Positions 23,248 to 30,364 of a stretch of DNA of 30,364 nucleotides are shown here, in pieces. This DNA comes from JBAUHN01 sp049680295 (GTDB taxonomy: Bacteria > Pseudomonadota > Alphaproteobacteria > Rhodobacterales > Rhodobacteraceae). The stretch spans positions 1 to 30,364 of the forward strand of contig JBAUHN010000485.1 of assembly GCA_049680295.1 (NCBI GenBank), given 5' to 3'. The notes below the pieces were generated by a model, which ran no database searches, was not told the origin of the DNA, and saw only the letters and a program-made list of their open reading frames with translations. Position 1 is the stretch's first letter. Each line of letters opens with the position of its first letter. The translations under genes and the position numbers were made by a program.

Positions 23248-24080
23248 TCGATCCCCTTAAAGAAACGATCACCACGCCATGTCCAAAAGAACAACATTGA
23301 GCTACCGGCAGAGGAAAACACAACCCGATCTGCCCGGCCGATCAGGTTCTCAAACGGCACAAAGCCCACGCCACCGGCCTGTTGTGCCAACCGGCTGTCG
23401 GCCGAATTGTCGCGGTTGTCACCCATGAAAAAGTAATGCCCTTCAGGCACCGAATAAACGCCTGTTCGGTCAGAGGCCTGAGTGCCGATGTTCAACACCG
23501 CATGGCTTTTGCCGTCCGGGAAAGTTTCGATCGAGCGCGACTTGACGCACATGCCGCCATTGCCAACCGGGCCGTTTTCGCAACGCGGGCGCGATCTTTG
23601 TGGGCCTTGTGGCTCCATCACCTCTTCGAATTGCCCGTCAGATTTCTGTGGTGCCTCGGTGCCATTGATAAAAACCACGCCGTCCGTCACCTGAATTTGA
23701 TCACCCGGCAGACCGACCAGCCGTTTGATGTAATCGCGCCCCGATACCGGATGGCGAAACACCACCACATCACCGCGCTCGGGCTCACCGGCAAACAGGC
23801 GTTTATTGTCACCATCAAAAACGCCGCAAAGATCCTTGGCGTCCACTGAGATGCCAAAGCGTGGCAACATCACGCTGGGACAGGATGCGTAAGAGTAGCC
23901 ATAGGCGAATTTGTTAACGAACAGAAAATCACCAATCAGCAAGGTCTCTTTCATCGACCCTGACGGAATCCAGAACGGCTGAAACAGCAAGGTGCGAAAC
24001 ACGCCTGCGATCAGCAGGGCATAAACGACGGTTTTGACAGTTTCGACAATTACATTGCCGGCTTTTTCTTTCGCAGCCAT
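23244..24080 (-). CDS. lepB: Signal peptidase I
   Basis: This 278-residue membrane protease removes signal peptides from secreted proteins. One N-terminal membrane helix (about 13-33) precedes the catalytic PSGSMKETLLIGDF with Ser42. The general base is Lys119 in RDYIKRLVGLPGDQ. Box E is GDNRDNSADSR (220-230). Four cysteines (67, 85, 167, 178) lie in the periplasmic part and could form disulfides. I chose ATG 24080, with GGAG 6 bases upstream; ATG 24092 adds four residues and has no ribosome-binding site. A hydrophobic stretch near the C-terminus (MLFFW) probably touches the membrane. Confidence 0.95.
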   Translation of the reverse strand: MAAKEKAGNVIVETVKTVVYALLIAGVFRTLLFQPFWIPSGSMKETLLIGDFLFVNKFAYGYSYASCPSVMLPRFGISVDAKDLCGVFDGDNKRLFAGEPERGDVVVFRHPVSGRDYIKRLVGLPGDQIQVTDGVVFINGTEAPQKSDGQFEEVMEPQGPQRSRPRCENGPVGNGGMCVKSRSIETFPDGKSHAVLNIGTQASDRTGVYSVPEGHYFFMGDNRDNSADSRLAQQAGGVGFVPFENLIGRADRVVFSSAGSSMLFFWTWRGDRFFKGIE

Positions 24081-24133
24081 CAGGCGCTCCATCCAATAAG
24101 TTGGCGCTTACATGAGGGGGCGGGCGGGGCAAG

Positions 24134-24544
24134 TCAAGGCAGGCTGGTGACCGCGCGTGCCTCGATGATCACATAGGCCTGTGCCCAGGGGTGATCATCC
24201 GTCAGGCTGACGTGAATAACGGCCTCGTGGCCTTCGGGGGTCAACTGCGCCAAACGCTCTGCCGCCCAGCCGGTCACCTTCATCACCGGTTGACCAGTTG
24301 GCAGATTGCTGACGGCCATGTCTTTCCACGAAATGCCCATCCGCAACCCCGTGCCCAAAGCCTTTGAGCACGCCTCTTTCGCGGCCCAGCGTTTCGCGTA
24401 AGTGCCTGCAATGTCCTTGCGGCGATTGGCCTTGCGTTGTTCGATTTCTGTAAACACCCGGTTGCGAAAACGATCACCGAACCGGTCCAACGTGCCTTGG
24501 ATCCGTTCAATATTCGCAAGGTCGGTGCCGATGCCGAGGATCAT
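24134..24544 (-). CDS. acpS: Holo-[acyl-carrier-protein] synthase
   Basis: This 136-residue enzyme attaches 4'-phosphopantetheine from coenzyme A to ACP. The N-terminal GIGTDLANIERI (4-15) contains the Mg-binding Asp8. RWAAKEACSKALGTG (52-66) contains Glu57. The C-terminal VIHVSLTDDHPWAQAYVI completes the family pattern. The start is ATG 24544, overlapping the stop of the LysE-type gene by 4 bases. It lies 53 bases before lepB. Close linkage to pdxJ and lepB is usual in proteobacteria. Confidence 0.96.
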   Translation of the reverse strand: MILGIGTDLANIERIQGTLDRFGDRFRNRVFTEIEQRKANRRKDIAGTYAKRWAAKEACSKALGTGLRMGISWKDMAVSNLPTGQPVMKVTGWAAERLAQLTPEGHEAVIHVSLTDDHPWAQAYVIIEARAVTSLP

Positions 24545-25179
24545 ACCAACCGCGCCGTCAAAATCTTGAACCCGGCAAAGCCAAACAACACCCCGAATGA
24601 CAATTCAAACCAGCGTTTTGCGCGCATATAGCGCCGGGCAATCGGCGCCCATGAGAAAAGAACCGCATAACCAAAGAAAACCACTGCTGACGCGCAGGAT
24701 AGTGACGCAAAAAGGCTCCAGACAGCAGAAGGGGCAGCGCCTGGCACAAGGGCGATGGCGTAAATCGCGCTCCAGGCGAGAATGGCTTTGGGGTTGGTGA
24801 GATGCAGCAACATACCTTTGGTGAACAATGCCCGGCGCGGAACCTCACGCATAGCCAAAGTTGTTCCTATCCATGCGGACCGCAGGGATTTCCACGCCAG
24901 AAACATCAAATAGGCCGCACCAACATAGCGGATGGTTTCAAACAGCCAGGCGTTGGCCATCATAACCGCGGAAAACCCCAGCGCAGCCGCGATACCCCAT
25001 GTCGCTGATCCGGCCATGATCCCTGCAGCTACCGTCAACCCGGCAAGACGGCCTTGCTGCATGGACGTGCCAGAAATCGCAAGGGTTGCAGGGCCCGGAC
25101 TGCCGCCTGCGATCATCCACCCGATGATGATCGCAGACAATGGGATCAGCATGGCACTGTCATCCATGGCGCGCGTCAT
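24541..25179 (-). CDS. LysE/RhtB-family amino acid exporter
   Basis: This 212-residue inner-membrane exporter has about six hydrophobic helices. The family signature GGSPGPATLAISGTSMQQGR lies in the first loop, followed by GLTVAAGIMAGSATWGIAAALG and YVGAAYLMFLAWKSLRSA. LTNPKAILAWSA in the middle is also typical. It exports amino acids or related small molecules; the substrate is unknown. ATG 25179 lies inside the pdxJ coding end (20-base overlap); ATG 25167 and 25152 are alternatives. The stop overlaps acpS by 4 bases. It interrupts the usual pdxJ-acpS pair. Confidence 0.88.
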   Translation of the reverse strand: MTRAMDDSAMLIPLSAIIIGWMIAGGSPGPATLAISGTSMQQGRLAGLTVAAGIMAGSATWGIAAALGFSAVMMANAWLFETIRYVGAAYLMFLAWKSLRSAWIGTTLAMREVPRRALFTKGMLLHLTNPKAILAWSAIYAIALVPGAAPSAVWSLFASLSCASAVVFFGYAVLFSWAPIARRYMRAKRWFELSFGVLFGFAGFKILTARLV

Positions 25180-25912
25180 CCATCAGTTTACGCATTTCAG
25201 CGATGGCCGGGGCAAGGCCCAAAAATATCGCCTCGCCGATCAGAAAATGCCCGATGTTCAATTCGCGCACTTCGGGAAACGCAGCCACGGGCGACACCGT
25301 ATCATAGGTCAAGCCATGGCCTGCGTGCACTTCAAGCCCCAGACTGTCGGCGAATGTCGCCATTTCGGCCAGCCGTTTCACTTCAGCCTGTGCAGCAGCC
25401 CAGTCGCCTTCGGCAAAGGCGTCACAATACGCCCCCGTATGCAACTCGATGACTTCGGCACCAATGCGGTGTGCGGCCTCGATCTGGCGTTCCTCAGCGG
25501 CGATAAAGATTGACACACGGCTGCCAGCCTCACGCAAAGGGGCAATGAAATGTGCCAGCCTGTTTTCTTCGCGCGCAACCTCAAGACCGCCTTCGGTTGT
25601 ACGTTCCTCACGTTTTTCGGGAACGATACACACAGCATGCGGTTTGTGGCGCAGTGCAATCTTTTGCATCTCGTCGGTAGCCGCCATTTCAAAGTTCAAA
25701 GGCACCGTCAGCACATCCATCAACCCTTCGATGTCAGTGTCAGAAATATGCCTGCGGTCTTCGCGCAGGTGGGCAGTTATCCCATCGGCGCCTGCATCCT
25801 GTGCGATCCGTGCTGCCCGCAAAGGATCGGGATAGGCCCCTCCGCGTGCATTGCGCACAGTGGCAACGTGATCAATATTCACCCCAAGCCGCAGCTTAGT
25901 TTCACCCGACAT
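25160..25912 (-). CDS. pdxJ: Pyridoxine 5'-phosphate synthase
   Basis: This 250-residue TIM-barrel enzyme condenses 1-deoxyxylulose 5-phosphate with 3-amino-2-oxopropyl phosphate to pyridoxine 5'-phosphate. Clear motifs are LGVNIDHVATVRNARGG (9-25), ITAHLREDRRHI, NFEMAATDEM, VIELHTGAYCDAF, VHAGHGLTYDTV and ELNIGHFLIGEA. The length is normal. ATG 25912 has AAGGA about 10 bases upstream. It follows the DUF2062 gene by 35 bases and overlaps the LysE-type gene. Confidence 0.97.
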   Translation of the reverse strand: MSGETKLRLGVNIDHVATVRNARGGAYPDPLRAARIAQDAGADGITAHLREDRRHISDTDIEGLMDVLTVPLNFEMAATDEMQKIALRHKPHAVCIVPEKREERTTEGGLEVAREENRLAHFIAPLREAGSRVSIFIAAEERQIEAAHRIGAEVIELHTGAYCDAFAEGDWAAAQAEVKRLAEMATFADSLGLEVHAGHGLTYDTVSPVAAFPEVRELNIGHFLIGEAIFLGLAPAIAEMRKLMDDARHG

Positions 25913-25947
25913 ATCTGTTGTCCTTACCTTTGGGCCAAAAGGCCGTC

Positions 25948-26727
25948 CTATTCCGCCTTGCGCTTCGCGTCCGCTTTGGCCGCAGCCTTTTGTTTCAAGG
26001 CCTCTAACTTGGCTTTGATCGCGCCTTTACGCCGCTTTTGATACGCCCGTATCACCGGCACAGCCAAATAGTAACTAATGGACGCGCAAACGATACCTGG
26101 CAAAATACCACCGATAAGATAGGGGAAAAACACCTCATCATAGAAGATCGACAGACGGTGCCAATCGGCGGTGGCATCCGTAAACATGGCAAAAAAGTTA
26201 TCGCGAAGATCGCGCCCGGCATCCATGAATTTGCCGCCCAGCGAACGGCTACCCTCCGCATCACGGAAGATCGCCAAAAAGTTGTCCCAAAGATGGTGCG
26301 CCACCCGGGCTATGCCGCCTACGATCCCTTCGGGTTCGGAATGCGCGGTGACACCTACACCCAAGGAATGCGGGATTTCGTCGGCCATATTGCGACCCAA
26401 CAACCAATGGCCTGTCGTCAAAGACGCCGCCGCGATAGGCAGATAGGTCAGCGGATTTCCAAAAAACGTTGCCATCAATGCGGCCAGTACATTACCGCGC
26501 ATCACAACCGCCAACAGTGCCGCTACAAAAAAATGCACCCCGTAGAGCGGCGTAAAAGTGGTAAAAACACCCGCCCAAACCCCCCGGGCAATGCGTTCGG
26601 GGCTATCGGGCAACCGACGCACACGATGTTTGAAATAGTGGAACGCCCGTGTCCAACCGCCCCGTGGCCACAGCAAGTCGACCAAAGTTCGCAAGTAGGA
26701 TTTCGGATCACGGCGTTTGAAAACCAA
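25948..26727 (-). CDS. DUF2062 membrane protein
   Basis: This 259-residue protein has a basic N-terminus (FKRRDPKSYLRTLVDLLWPRGGWTRAFHYFKHRV). The DUF2062 core follows: PERIARGVWAGVFTTFTPLYG, two or three membrane helices and FFGNPLTYLPIAAAS. There is a third membrane region near the C-terminus (YLIGGILPGIVCASISYYLAV), and the tail is a Lys/Ala-rich likely coiled coil. The function is unknown. The only available start is TTG 26727, since an in-frame stop lies 16 bases upstream; AAAGGG precedes it. It is 95 bases after rsh and 35 bases before pdxJ. Confidence 0.88.
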   Translation of the reverse strand: MVFKRRDPKSYLRTLVDLLWPRGGWTRAFHYFKHRVRRLPDSPERIARGVWAGVFTTFTPLYGVHFFVAALLAVVMRGNVLAALMATFFGNPLTYLPIAAASLTTGHWLLGRNMADEIPHSLGVGVTAHSEPEGIVGGIARVAHHLWDNFLAIFRDAEGSRSLGGKFMDAGRDLRDNFFAMFTDATADWHRLSIFYDEVFFPYLIGGILPGIVCASISYYLAVPVIRAYQKRRKGAIKAKLEALKQKAAAKADAKRKAE

Positions 26728-26822
26728 CGTGCAGGGTCCCTTTCAAGTCGTTCGTATGGCTGGCGCACAGCACATGGCTACTTTCGTTGCAAATGTGGCC
26801 CCGGTAGGACCATGGCAAGACA

Positions 26823-28958
26823 TCATTCTACCACTTCAGAAGTCGGAACAGCCGTGTTGCGATAACGCGACAACGCGGCAACATCGCTTTCCGCCTCTAA
26901 CGTTAGCATAAGCGAGTGCAAATGCGCCACGTCCCGGATGTCAACATTTACAGATATCCGGTAAAAATCAGGTTTACGGTCGAGGAACCGTAAGTCCGAG
27001 ATATTCGCCGTCGTCTCACCGATCAAGGTGCAGATCCGACCTAAGACGCCCGCACTGTTCACAACGGTAATTTCCAAAGTCGCATCATAGACAGCATCAT
27101 GGGATCCATCATGCCAATGCAGATCAACCCAACGATCAGGATGCTCGTCATAGTCTGTCAACCGATCACAATCTATTGCGTGAACGGTCACGCCTTTACC
27201 ACGAAACGTAATCCCCACAATCCGTTCCCCGGGCAGCGGTTGGCAACATGGTGCACGGTCAAATGATTGTCCGGGCAACAACCCGATCACAGCGCGCTTT
27301 GCATCGACTTTTTCGCCGGTCTGAGGGGCCAGATCTGGATAAACCGACTGCACGACATCGCGTCCACGCAATTCCGCACTGCCAAGCCGCGCCAACAATT
27401 CCTGGGCGTCGGACAACCTAAGTTTCGCGGCCGCGGTTTCCAGCACTTTTTCGGTGACTTTCTTGTTCACCTGCGAAAACGCAGATCTGGCCAACTCATG
27501 CCCCAGCTTGATAAACCGGGCGCGATCGACCTCTCGCAATGACCTGCGGATTGCGGATTTCGCCTTGCCGGTGGTGGCGATGTCAAGCCAGGTCGCTTGC
27601 GGTGTTTGCCCTTCGGCGGTGATCACCTCAACCGACTGCCCGTTCTTCAGGCGCGTCCAGAGCGGCACCCGCATTCCGTCCACTTTCGCCCCCACGCAGG
27701 CCGATCCAATGCGTGTGTGGATGGCAAAAGCAAAATCAATCGGCGTTGCCCCACGCGGCAGCTTAACGACCTCGCCCTTTGGCGTGAAGCAAAACACCTG
27801 ATCCGAATACATCTCAAGCTTGACCGCTTCGAGAAAATCCTGGTGATCCTCTTCGGGGTCGAACTGTTCGGTCAGTTGCACAATCCACTTTGCCGGATCA
27901 ACCGCAAACGGGTTGTTTGAGCGCACACCATCCCGGTAAGACCAATGCGCAGCCACGCCAGTTTCGGCCACATCATGCATTTGCCAGGTACGGATCTGCA
28001 CCTCGACCCGTTTGCCATCCCGCCCCGAAAGCGTTGTGTGGATCGACCGGTAGCCATTGGATTTTGGCTGGCTGATATAGTCTTTGAACCGCCCCGGAAC
28101 AGCGCTCCACCTTTGGTGGATGGCACCCAGAACGCGGTAACAGTCTTCTTCGCTTTGCGTCAGAATCCGGAACCCGTAAATATCGCTGAGCCTGCTGAAA
28201 TTCTGTTCCTTAGCCTGCATCTTGCGCCAAATCGAATACGGTTTTTTGGCACGTCCAAACACCTGCGCCTCAACGCCTGCCTTTTCCAGCTCCAGCCGCA
28301 TGTCTCCGGTGATCCGCTGGATCACGTCGCCGGCTTCGCGTTGCAAATTGATGAAGCGGCGGATGATGCTTGCCCGGCCTTCGGGATTGAGAACGCGAAA
28401 CGCCAGATCCTCCAGCTCTTCGCGCATCGACTGCATGCCCATGCGACCCGCCAAGGGCGCAAAAATATCCATCGTTTCGCGGGCTTTTTGCGCCTGCTTT
28501 TCGGCGCGCATCGCTTTTATCGTGCGCATGTTATGCAAACGGTCCGCAAGTTTGACCAAAATGACCCGCAAGTCCTTTGACATCGCCATAAACAACTTGC
28601 GGAAATTCTCGGCTTGTTTTGTTTCGCTGGATGCCAGTTGCAGGTTGGTCAGCTTTGTGACCCCATCAACCAACTCGGCGATTTCCGGACCAAAGCGTTC
28701 GGACACTTCGGAATAGGATGCTTTGGTGTCCTCAATCGTGTCATGCAAAAGGGCTGTTATGATTGTCGCGTCATCAAGTTGCTGCTCGGTCAGAATAGCG
28801 GCGACCGCAACGGGGTGACTAAAGTAAGGCTCGCCGGAATGGCGTTTTTGGCCTTCATGCATCTCGCCGCCGTAGTCATAGGCGGCGCGGATCAGCGTAT
28901 CATTGGTTTTCGGGTTATACAGGCGGACCAGTTCAATCAGGTCCTCGGCAGTAATCAT
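26823..28958 (-). CDS. rsh: Bifunctional (p)ppGpp synthetase/hydrolase (RSH)
   Basis: This 711-residue Rel/SpoT homologue makes and degrades the alarmone (p)ppGpp. The HD hydrolase domain has SHPVAVAAIL (His48), the LLHDTIED motif (His72, Asp73, Glu76, Asp77) and KLADRLHNMRT (Asp139). The synthetase has KKPYSIWRKM, YGFRIL, NGYRSIHTT and RVEVQIRT. The synthetase loop reads GRFKDYI, the RxKD form of bifunctional enzymes rather than the ExDD form of RelA. TGS (about 390-450) and a C-terminal ACT domain (ITVVNSAGVLGRICTLIGE) follow. Both activities appear intact. The start ATG 28958 has AAGGGG upstream. It follows rpoZ by 35 bases. Confidence 0.96.
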   Translation of the reverse strand: MITAEDLIELVRLYNPKTNDTLIRAAYDYGGEMHEGQKRHSGEPYFSHPVAVAAILTEQQLDDATIITALLHDTIEDTKASYSEVSERFGPEIAELVDGVTKLTNLQLASSETKQAENFRKLFMAMSKDLRVILVKLADRLHNMRTIKAMRAEKQAQKARETMDIFAPLAGRMGMQSMREELEDLAFRVLNPEGRASIIRRFINLQREAGDVIQRITGDMRLELEKAGVEAQVFGRAKKPYSIWRKMQAKEQNFSRLSDIYGFRILTQSEEDCYRVLGAIHQRWSAVPGRFKDYISQPKSNGYRSIHTTLSGRDGKRVEVQIRTWQMHDVAETGVAAHWSYRDGVRSNNPFAVDPAKWIVQLTEQFDPEEDHQDFLEAVKLEMYSDQVFCFTPKGEVVKLPRGATPIDFAFAIHTRIGSACVGAKVDGMRVPLWTRLKNGQSVEVITAEGQTPQATWLDIATTGKAKSAIRRSLREVDRARFIKLGHELARSAFSQVNKKVTEKVLETAAAKLRLSDAQELLARLGSAELRGRDVVQSVYPDLAPQTGEKVDAKRAVIGLLPGQSFDRAPCCQPLPGERIVGITFRGKGVTVHAIDCDRLTDYDEHPDRWVDLHWHDGSHDAVYDATLEITVVNSAGVLGRICTLIGETTANISDLRFLDRKPDFYRISVNVDIRDVAHLHSLMLTLEAESDVAALSRYRNTAVPTSEVVE

Positions 28959-28993
28959 TCCATCCGCCCCTTCGGCCCGGACAGAGCCTGATT

Positions 28994-29347
28994 TCAGCCC
29001 TGGCCCTGTGCTGCCATCAATTGCCGCAACAGCATCTCTTCGGACATGCTGTCTTCTTCGGGTTTGTCCTGCTCTGCACCCATCAAAAGCGCCATTGCGT
29101 CTTCTTCGGGTTCATCAACTTCGATCTGGTTCTGGTTGCTTTCGATCAGTCGCTCACGCAGGTCATCCGCGCTTTGCGTTTCGTCAGCAATTTCGCGCAG
29201 CGACACAACTGGGTTCTTGTCATTGTCGCGATTGATCGTGATCGCCGATCCGGCGGAAATCTCACGCGCACGGTGTGCGGCAAGCATCACAAGTTCGAAC
29301 CGGTTGGGAACTTTATCAACACAATCTTCAACGGTGACGCGGGCCAT
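28994..29347 (-). CDS. rpoZ: RNA polymerase omega subunit
   Basis: This 117-residue small RNA polymerase subunit helps fold the beta-prime subunit and forms part of a ppGpp site. The N-terminus MARVTVEDCVDKVPNRFELV and VMLAAHRAREISAG are diagnostic. INRDNDKNPVVSLREIA is the conserved second half. The acidic C-terminal tail is longer than in E. coli and typical of alphaproteobacteria. The neighbouring rsh encodes the ppGpp enzyme, a common pairing. ATG 29347 is the start, with a promoter-like sequence about 40 bases upstream, inside the gap to folK. Confidence 0.96.
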   Translation of the reverse strand: MARVTVEDCVDKVPNRFELVMLAAHRAREISAGSAITINRDNDKNPVVSLREIADETQSADDLRERLIESNQNQIEVDEPEEDAMALLMGAEQDKPEEDSMSEEMLLRQLMAAQGQG

Positions 29348-29384
29348 AGGATGCTCCAGTAGCGGGGAATAAGCAGAAGACGCG

Positions 29385-29413
29385 TATCTAGTGCGCTTTT
29401 ACCGGATTGACAA
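29385..29413 (-). promoter_or_regulatory. Likely rpoZ promoter
   Basis: On the minus strand TTGTCA (29413-29408) matches the -35 consensus at 5 of 6 positions. It is followed after exactly 17 bases by TAGATA (29390-29385), a weaker -10. It lies in the 70-base gap between folK and rpoZ, with a start point expected near 29378. It would let rpoZ and rsh be expressed separately from folK. Confidence 0.42.
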
Positions 29414-29417
29414 GTAT

Positions 29418-30029
29418 CTATTCCAGGGCTTTGACCGCGTCCAACTGTGCTTTTGGCAATGCGTCGCGCATCTGGCGCACGGACAGACCAAGAATAGGAT
29501 GCCGCCAGTCCGGCGCCACATCGGCCAGAGGCACTAAAACAAAAGCACGGTCCTGCACCCTTGGGTGGGGTAAAACCAGCTGATCCGGCGTGCGCATCTT
29601 TTGCATATCCACAGGCAGATTTCGCCAAAGAAGGTGCGCGTTTTCATCAGGGAATATCTGATCGCCGATTGCAATCAGATCCATGTCCAATGTGCGCTGC
29701 CCCCAACGCTGCATTCTTTCGCGCCCCGCTGCGGCCTCGATCACATGTAGTTGAACCAAAGTATCCTGCGCCGACCAGTCAGAAGCCACCAAAACCGCCG
29801 CATTCACATAGTCTGGACCGGCCCCCGAAGGAAACGCAGGCGTGGCATAAAAGCGGCTGACGGCGCGAATCACTGCGCCCGCCCGCCCCAACGCATCGAC
29901 CGCATATTTCAAAGTTGACGCCGGGTCACCGAACTCGGAAGATAGGTTACTTCCCAGCGCAATCAGTGTCTGCGACCCAAAAGGAGGCGGTCTTTTGCCA
30001 ATTTTGGACGGAACTGGCCCTTGCGGCAT
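29418..30029 (-). CDS. folK: 2-amino-4-hydroxy-6-hydroxymethyldihydropteridine pyrophosphokinase
   Basis: This 203-residue enzyme transfers pyrophosphate from ATP to 6-hydroxymethyl-dihydropterin in folate synthesis. TLIALGSNL near the N-terminus, RFYATPAFP, the Mg/ATP motif RWGQRTLDMDLIAIGD (about 107-122) and LPHPRVQDRAFVLVPLADVAP are clear. The N-terminal 20 residues are a Pro-rich extension. I prefer ATG 30029 over TTG 30035. It is divergent from the NYN-domain gene across about 100 bases. Confidence 0.95.
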   Translation of the reverse strand: MPQGPVPSKIGKRPPPFGSQTLIALGSNLSSEFGDPASTLKYAVDALGRAGAVIRAVSRFYATPAFPSGAGPDYVNAAVLVASDWSAQDTLVQLHVIEAAAGRERMQRWGQRTLDMDLIAIGDQIFPDENAHLLWRNLPVDMQKMRTPDQLVLPHPRVQDRAFVLVPLADVAPDWRHPILGLSVRQMRDALPKAQLDAVKALE

Positions 30030-30131
30030 CGTCAAATATCCCTATTTTCGTCACCAATCGAATTGCTAAATTTATTACCACTCACGCCTTCCAAACAACA
30101 GCAAGTCGATTCCACGAAGGGACTTTATTTA

Positions 30132-30364
30132 ATGTTTTACAAAGACGAACGGCTTGCGCTGTTCATCGATGGATCAAACTTGTATGCAGCGGCAAGGGCA
30201 TTGGGTTTCGACATCGACTACAAACTTCTCCGGCAGGAATTCATGAGACGCGGCAAATTATTGCGTGCTTTCTACTACACTGCCTTGCTTGAGAATGACG
30301 AATATTCTCCAATCCGGCCACTGGTTGATTGGCTGAACTACAATGGGTTCAGCATGGTCACAAA
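30132..30364 (+). CDS. NYN-domain (LabA/DUF88-like) protein, N-terminal part
   Basis: The first 77 codons are present before the window ends. The sequence LALFIDGSNLYAAARALGF with Asp13 is the start of a NYN domain, a PIN-like fold often acting as an RNase or nucleic-acid binding protein. Further typical parts are LLRAFYYTALLENDEYSPIRPL and the DWLNYNGF motif. The start is ATG 30132 with AAGGGA at 30117-30122. The rest of the domain, with the other acidic residues, lies outside the window, so activity cannot be judged. Its divergence from folK and closeness to rpoZ and rsh hint at a role in RNA metabolism, by inference. Confidence 0.85.
   Translation, partial: MFYKDERLALFIDGSNLYAAARALGFDIDYKLLRQEFMRRGKLLRAFYYTALLENDEYSPIRPLVDWLNYNGFSMVT

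Noticed and set aside
1..30364. Insertion sequences, prophage, CRISPR arrays, tRNA or rRNA genes
   Set aside because: No transposase, integrase, regularly spaced repeats, tRNA cloverleaf or rRNA sequence was recognised on either strand by reading; a dedicated scan was not possible.

Overview
The window is a stretch of alphaproteobacterial chromosome. It most resembles the Roseobacter group (Rhodobacterales). The main reasons are the chvI-chvG-hprK-rapZ-EIIA-ptsH cluster with a kinase-domain-only HprK, a methylsuccinyl-CoA dehydrogenase, a DUF1491 protein lying between era and recO, a DUF6473-type protein, and a moderately GC-rich, compactly packed gene order. I see no mobile elements, rRNA, tRNA or CRISPR. 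Almost every base belongs to an intact gene or a short regulatory gap.

Layout. At 1-449 (minus) is the N-terminus of parC, cut by the window edge. At 830-5058 (plus) are a bacterial SH3 exported protein, a short-chain dehydrogenase, a HIG1-like twin-helix membrane protein, a PduO-type cobalamin adenosyltransferase and etfB-etfA, closed by a strong hairpin terminator. A DUF6473-type gene (minus) and hbd (plus) are transcribed divergently. From 12617 down to 7240 (minus) runs a long cluster: chvI, chvG, hprK, rapZ, EIIA-Man, ptsH and a PlsC-like acyltransferase that may be SalA. pckA (plus) diverges from chvI and has a leader rich in inverted repeats.

From 14651 to 17649 is the most accessory-looking part: a GNAT-like protein with a LysR-headed regulator of unusual C-terminus (minus), a divergent small XRE repressor (plus), a shared gap with a palindromic operator-like site, and a TauE/SafE permease. 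Next on the plus strand come mcd, a TetR regulator and a META-domain protein. From 30029 to 20568 (minus) lies a housekeeping run: folK, rpoZ, rsh, DUF2062, pdxJ, a LysE exporter, acpS, lepB, rnc, era, DUF1491 and recO. Many of its junctions overlap by a few bases. The window ends inside a NYN-domain (LabA-like) gene.

How the genes fit together. Mcd, EtfAB, the adenosyltransferase, Hbd and PckA can all serve growth on acetate or C2/C4 acyl-CoA. Mcd is an ethylmalonyl-CoA pathway enzyme that passes electrons to ETF, adenosylcobalamin is needed by the pathway's mutases, and PckA is the gluconeogenic exit. The HprK/HPr/EIIA proteins carry no sugar permease and look regulatory. They share a cluster with the ChvG/ChvI two-component system, beside pckA. 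The novel-looking part is the GNAT-like / LysR-like / XRE locus with its operator. The rest is conserved alphaproteobacterial core.
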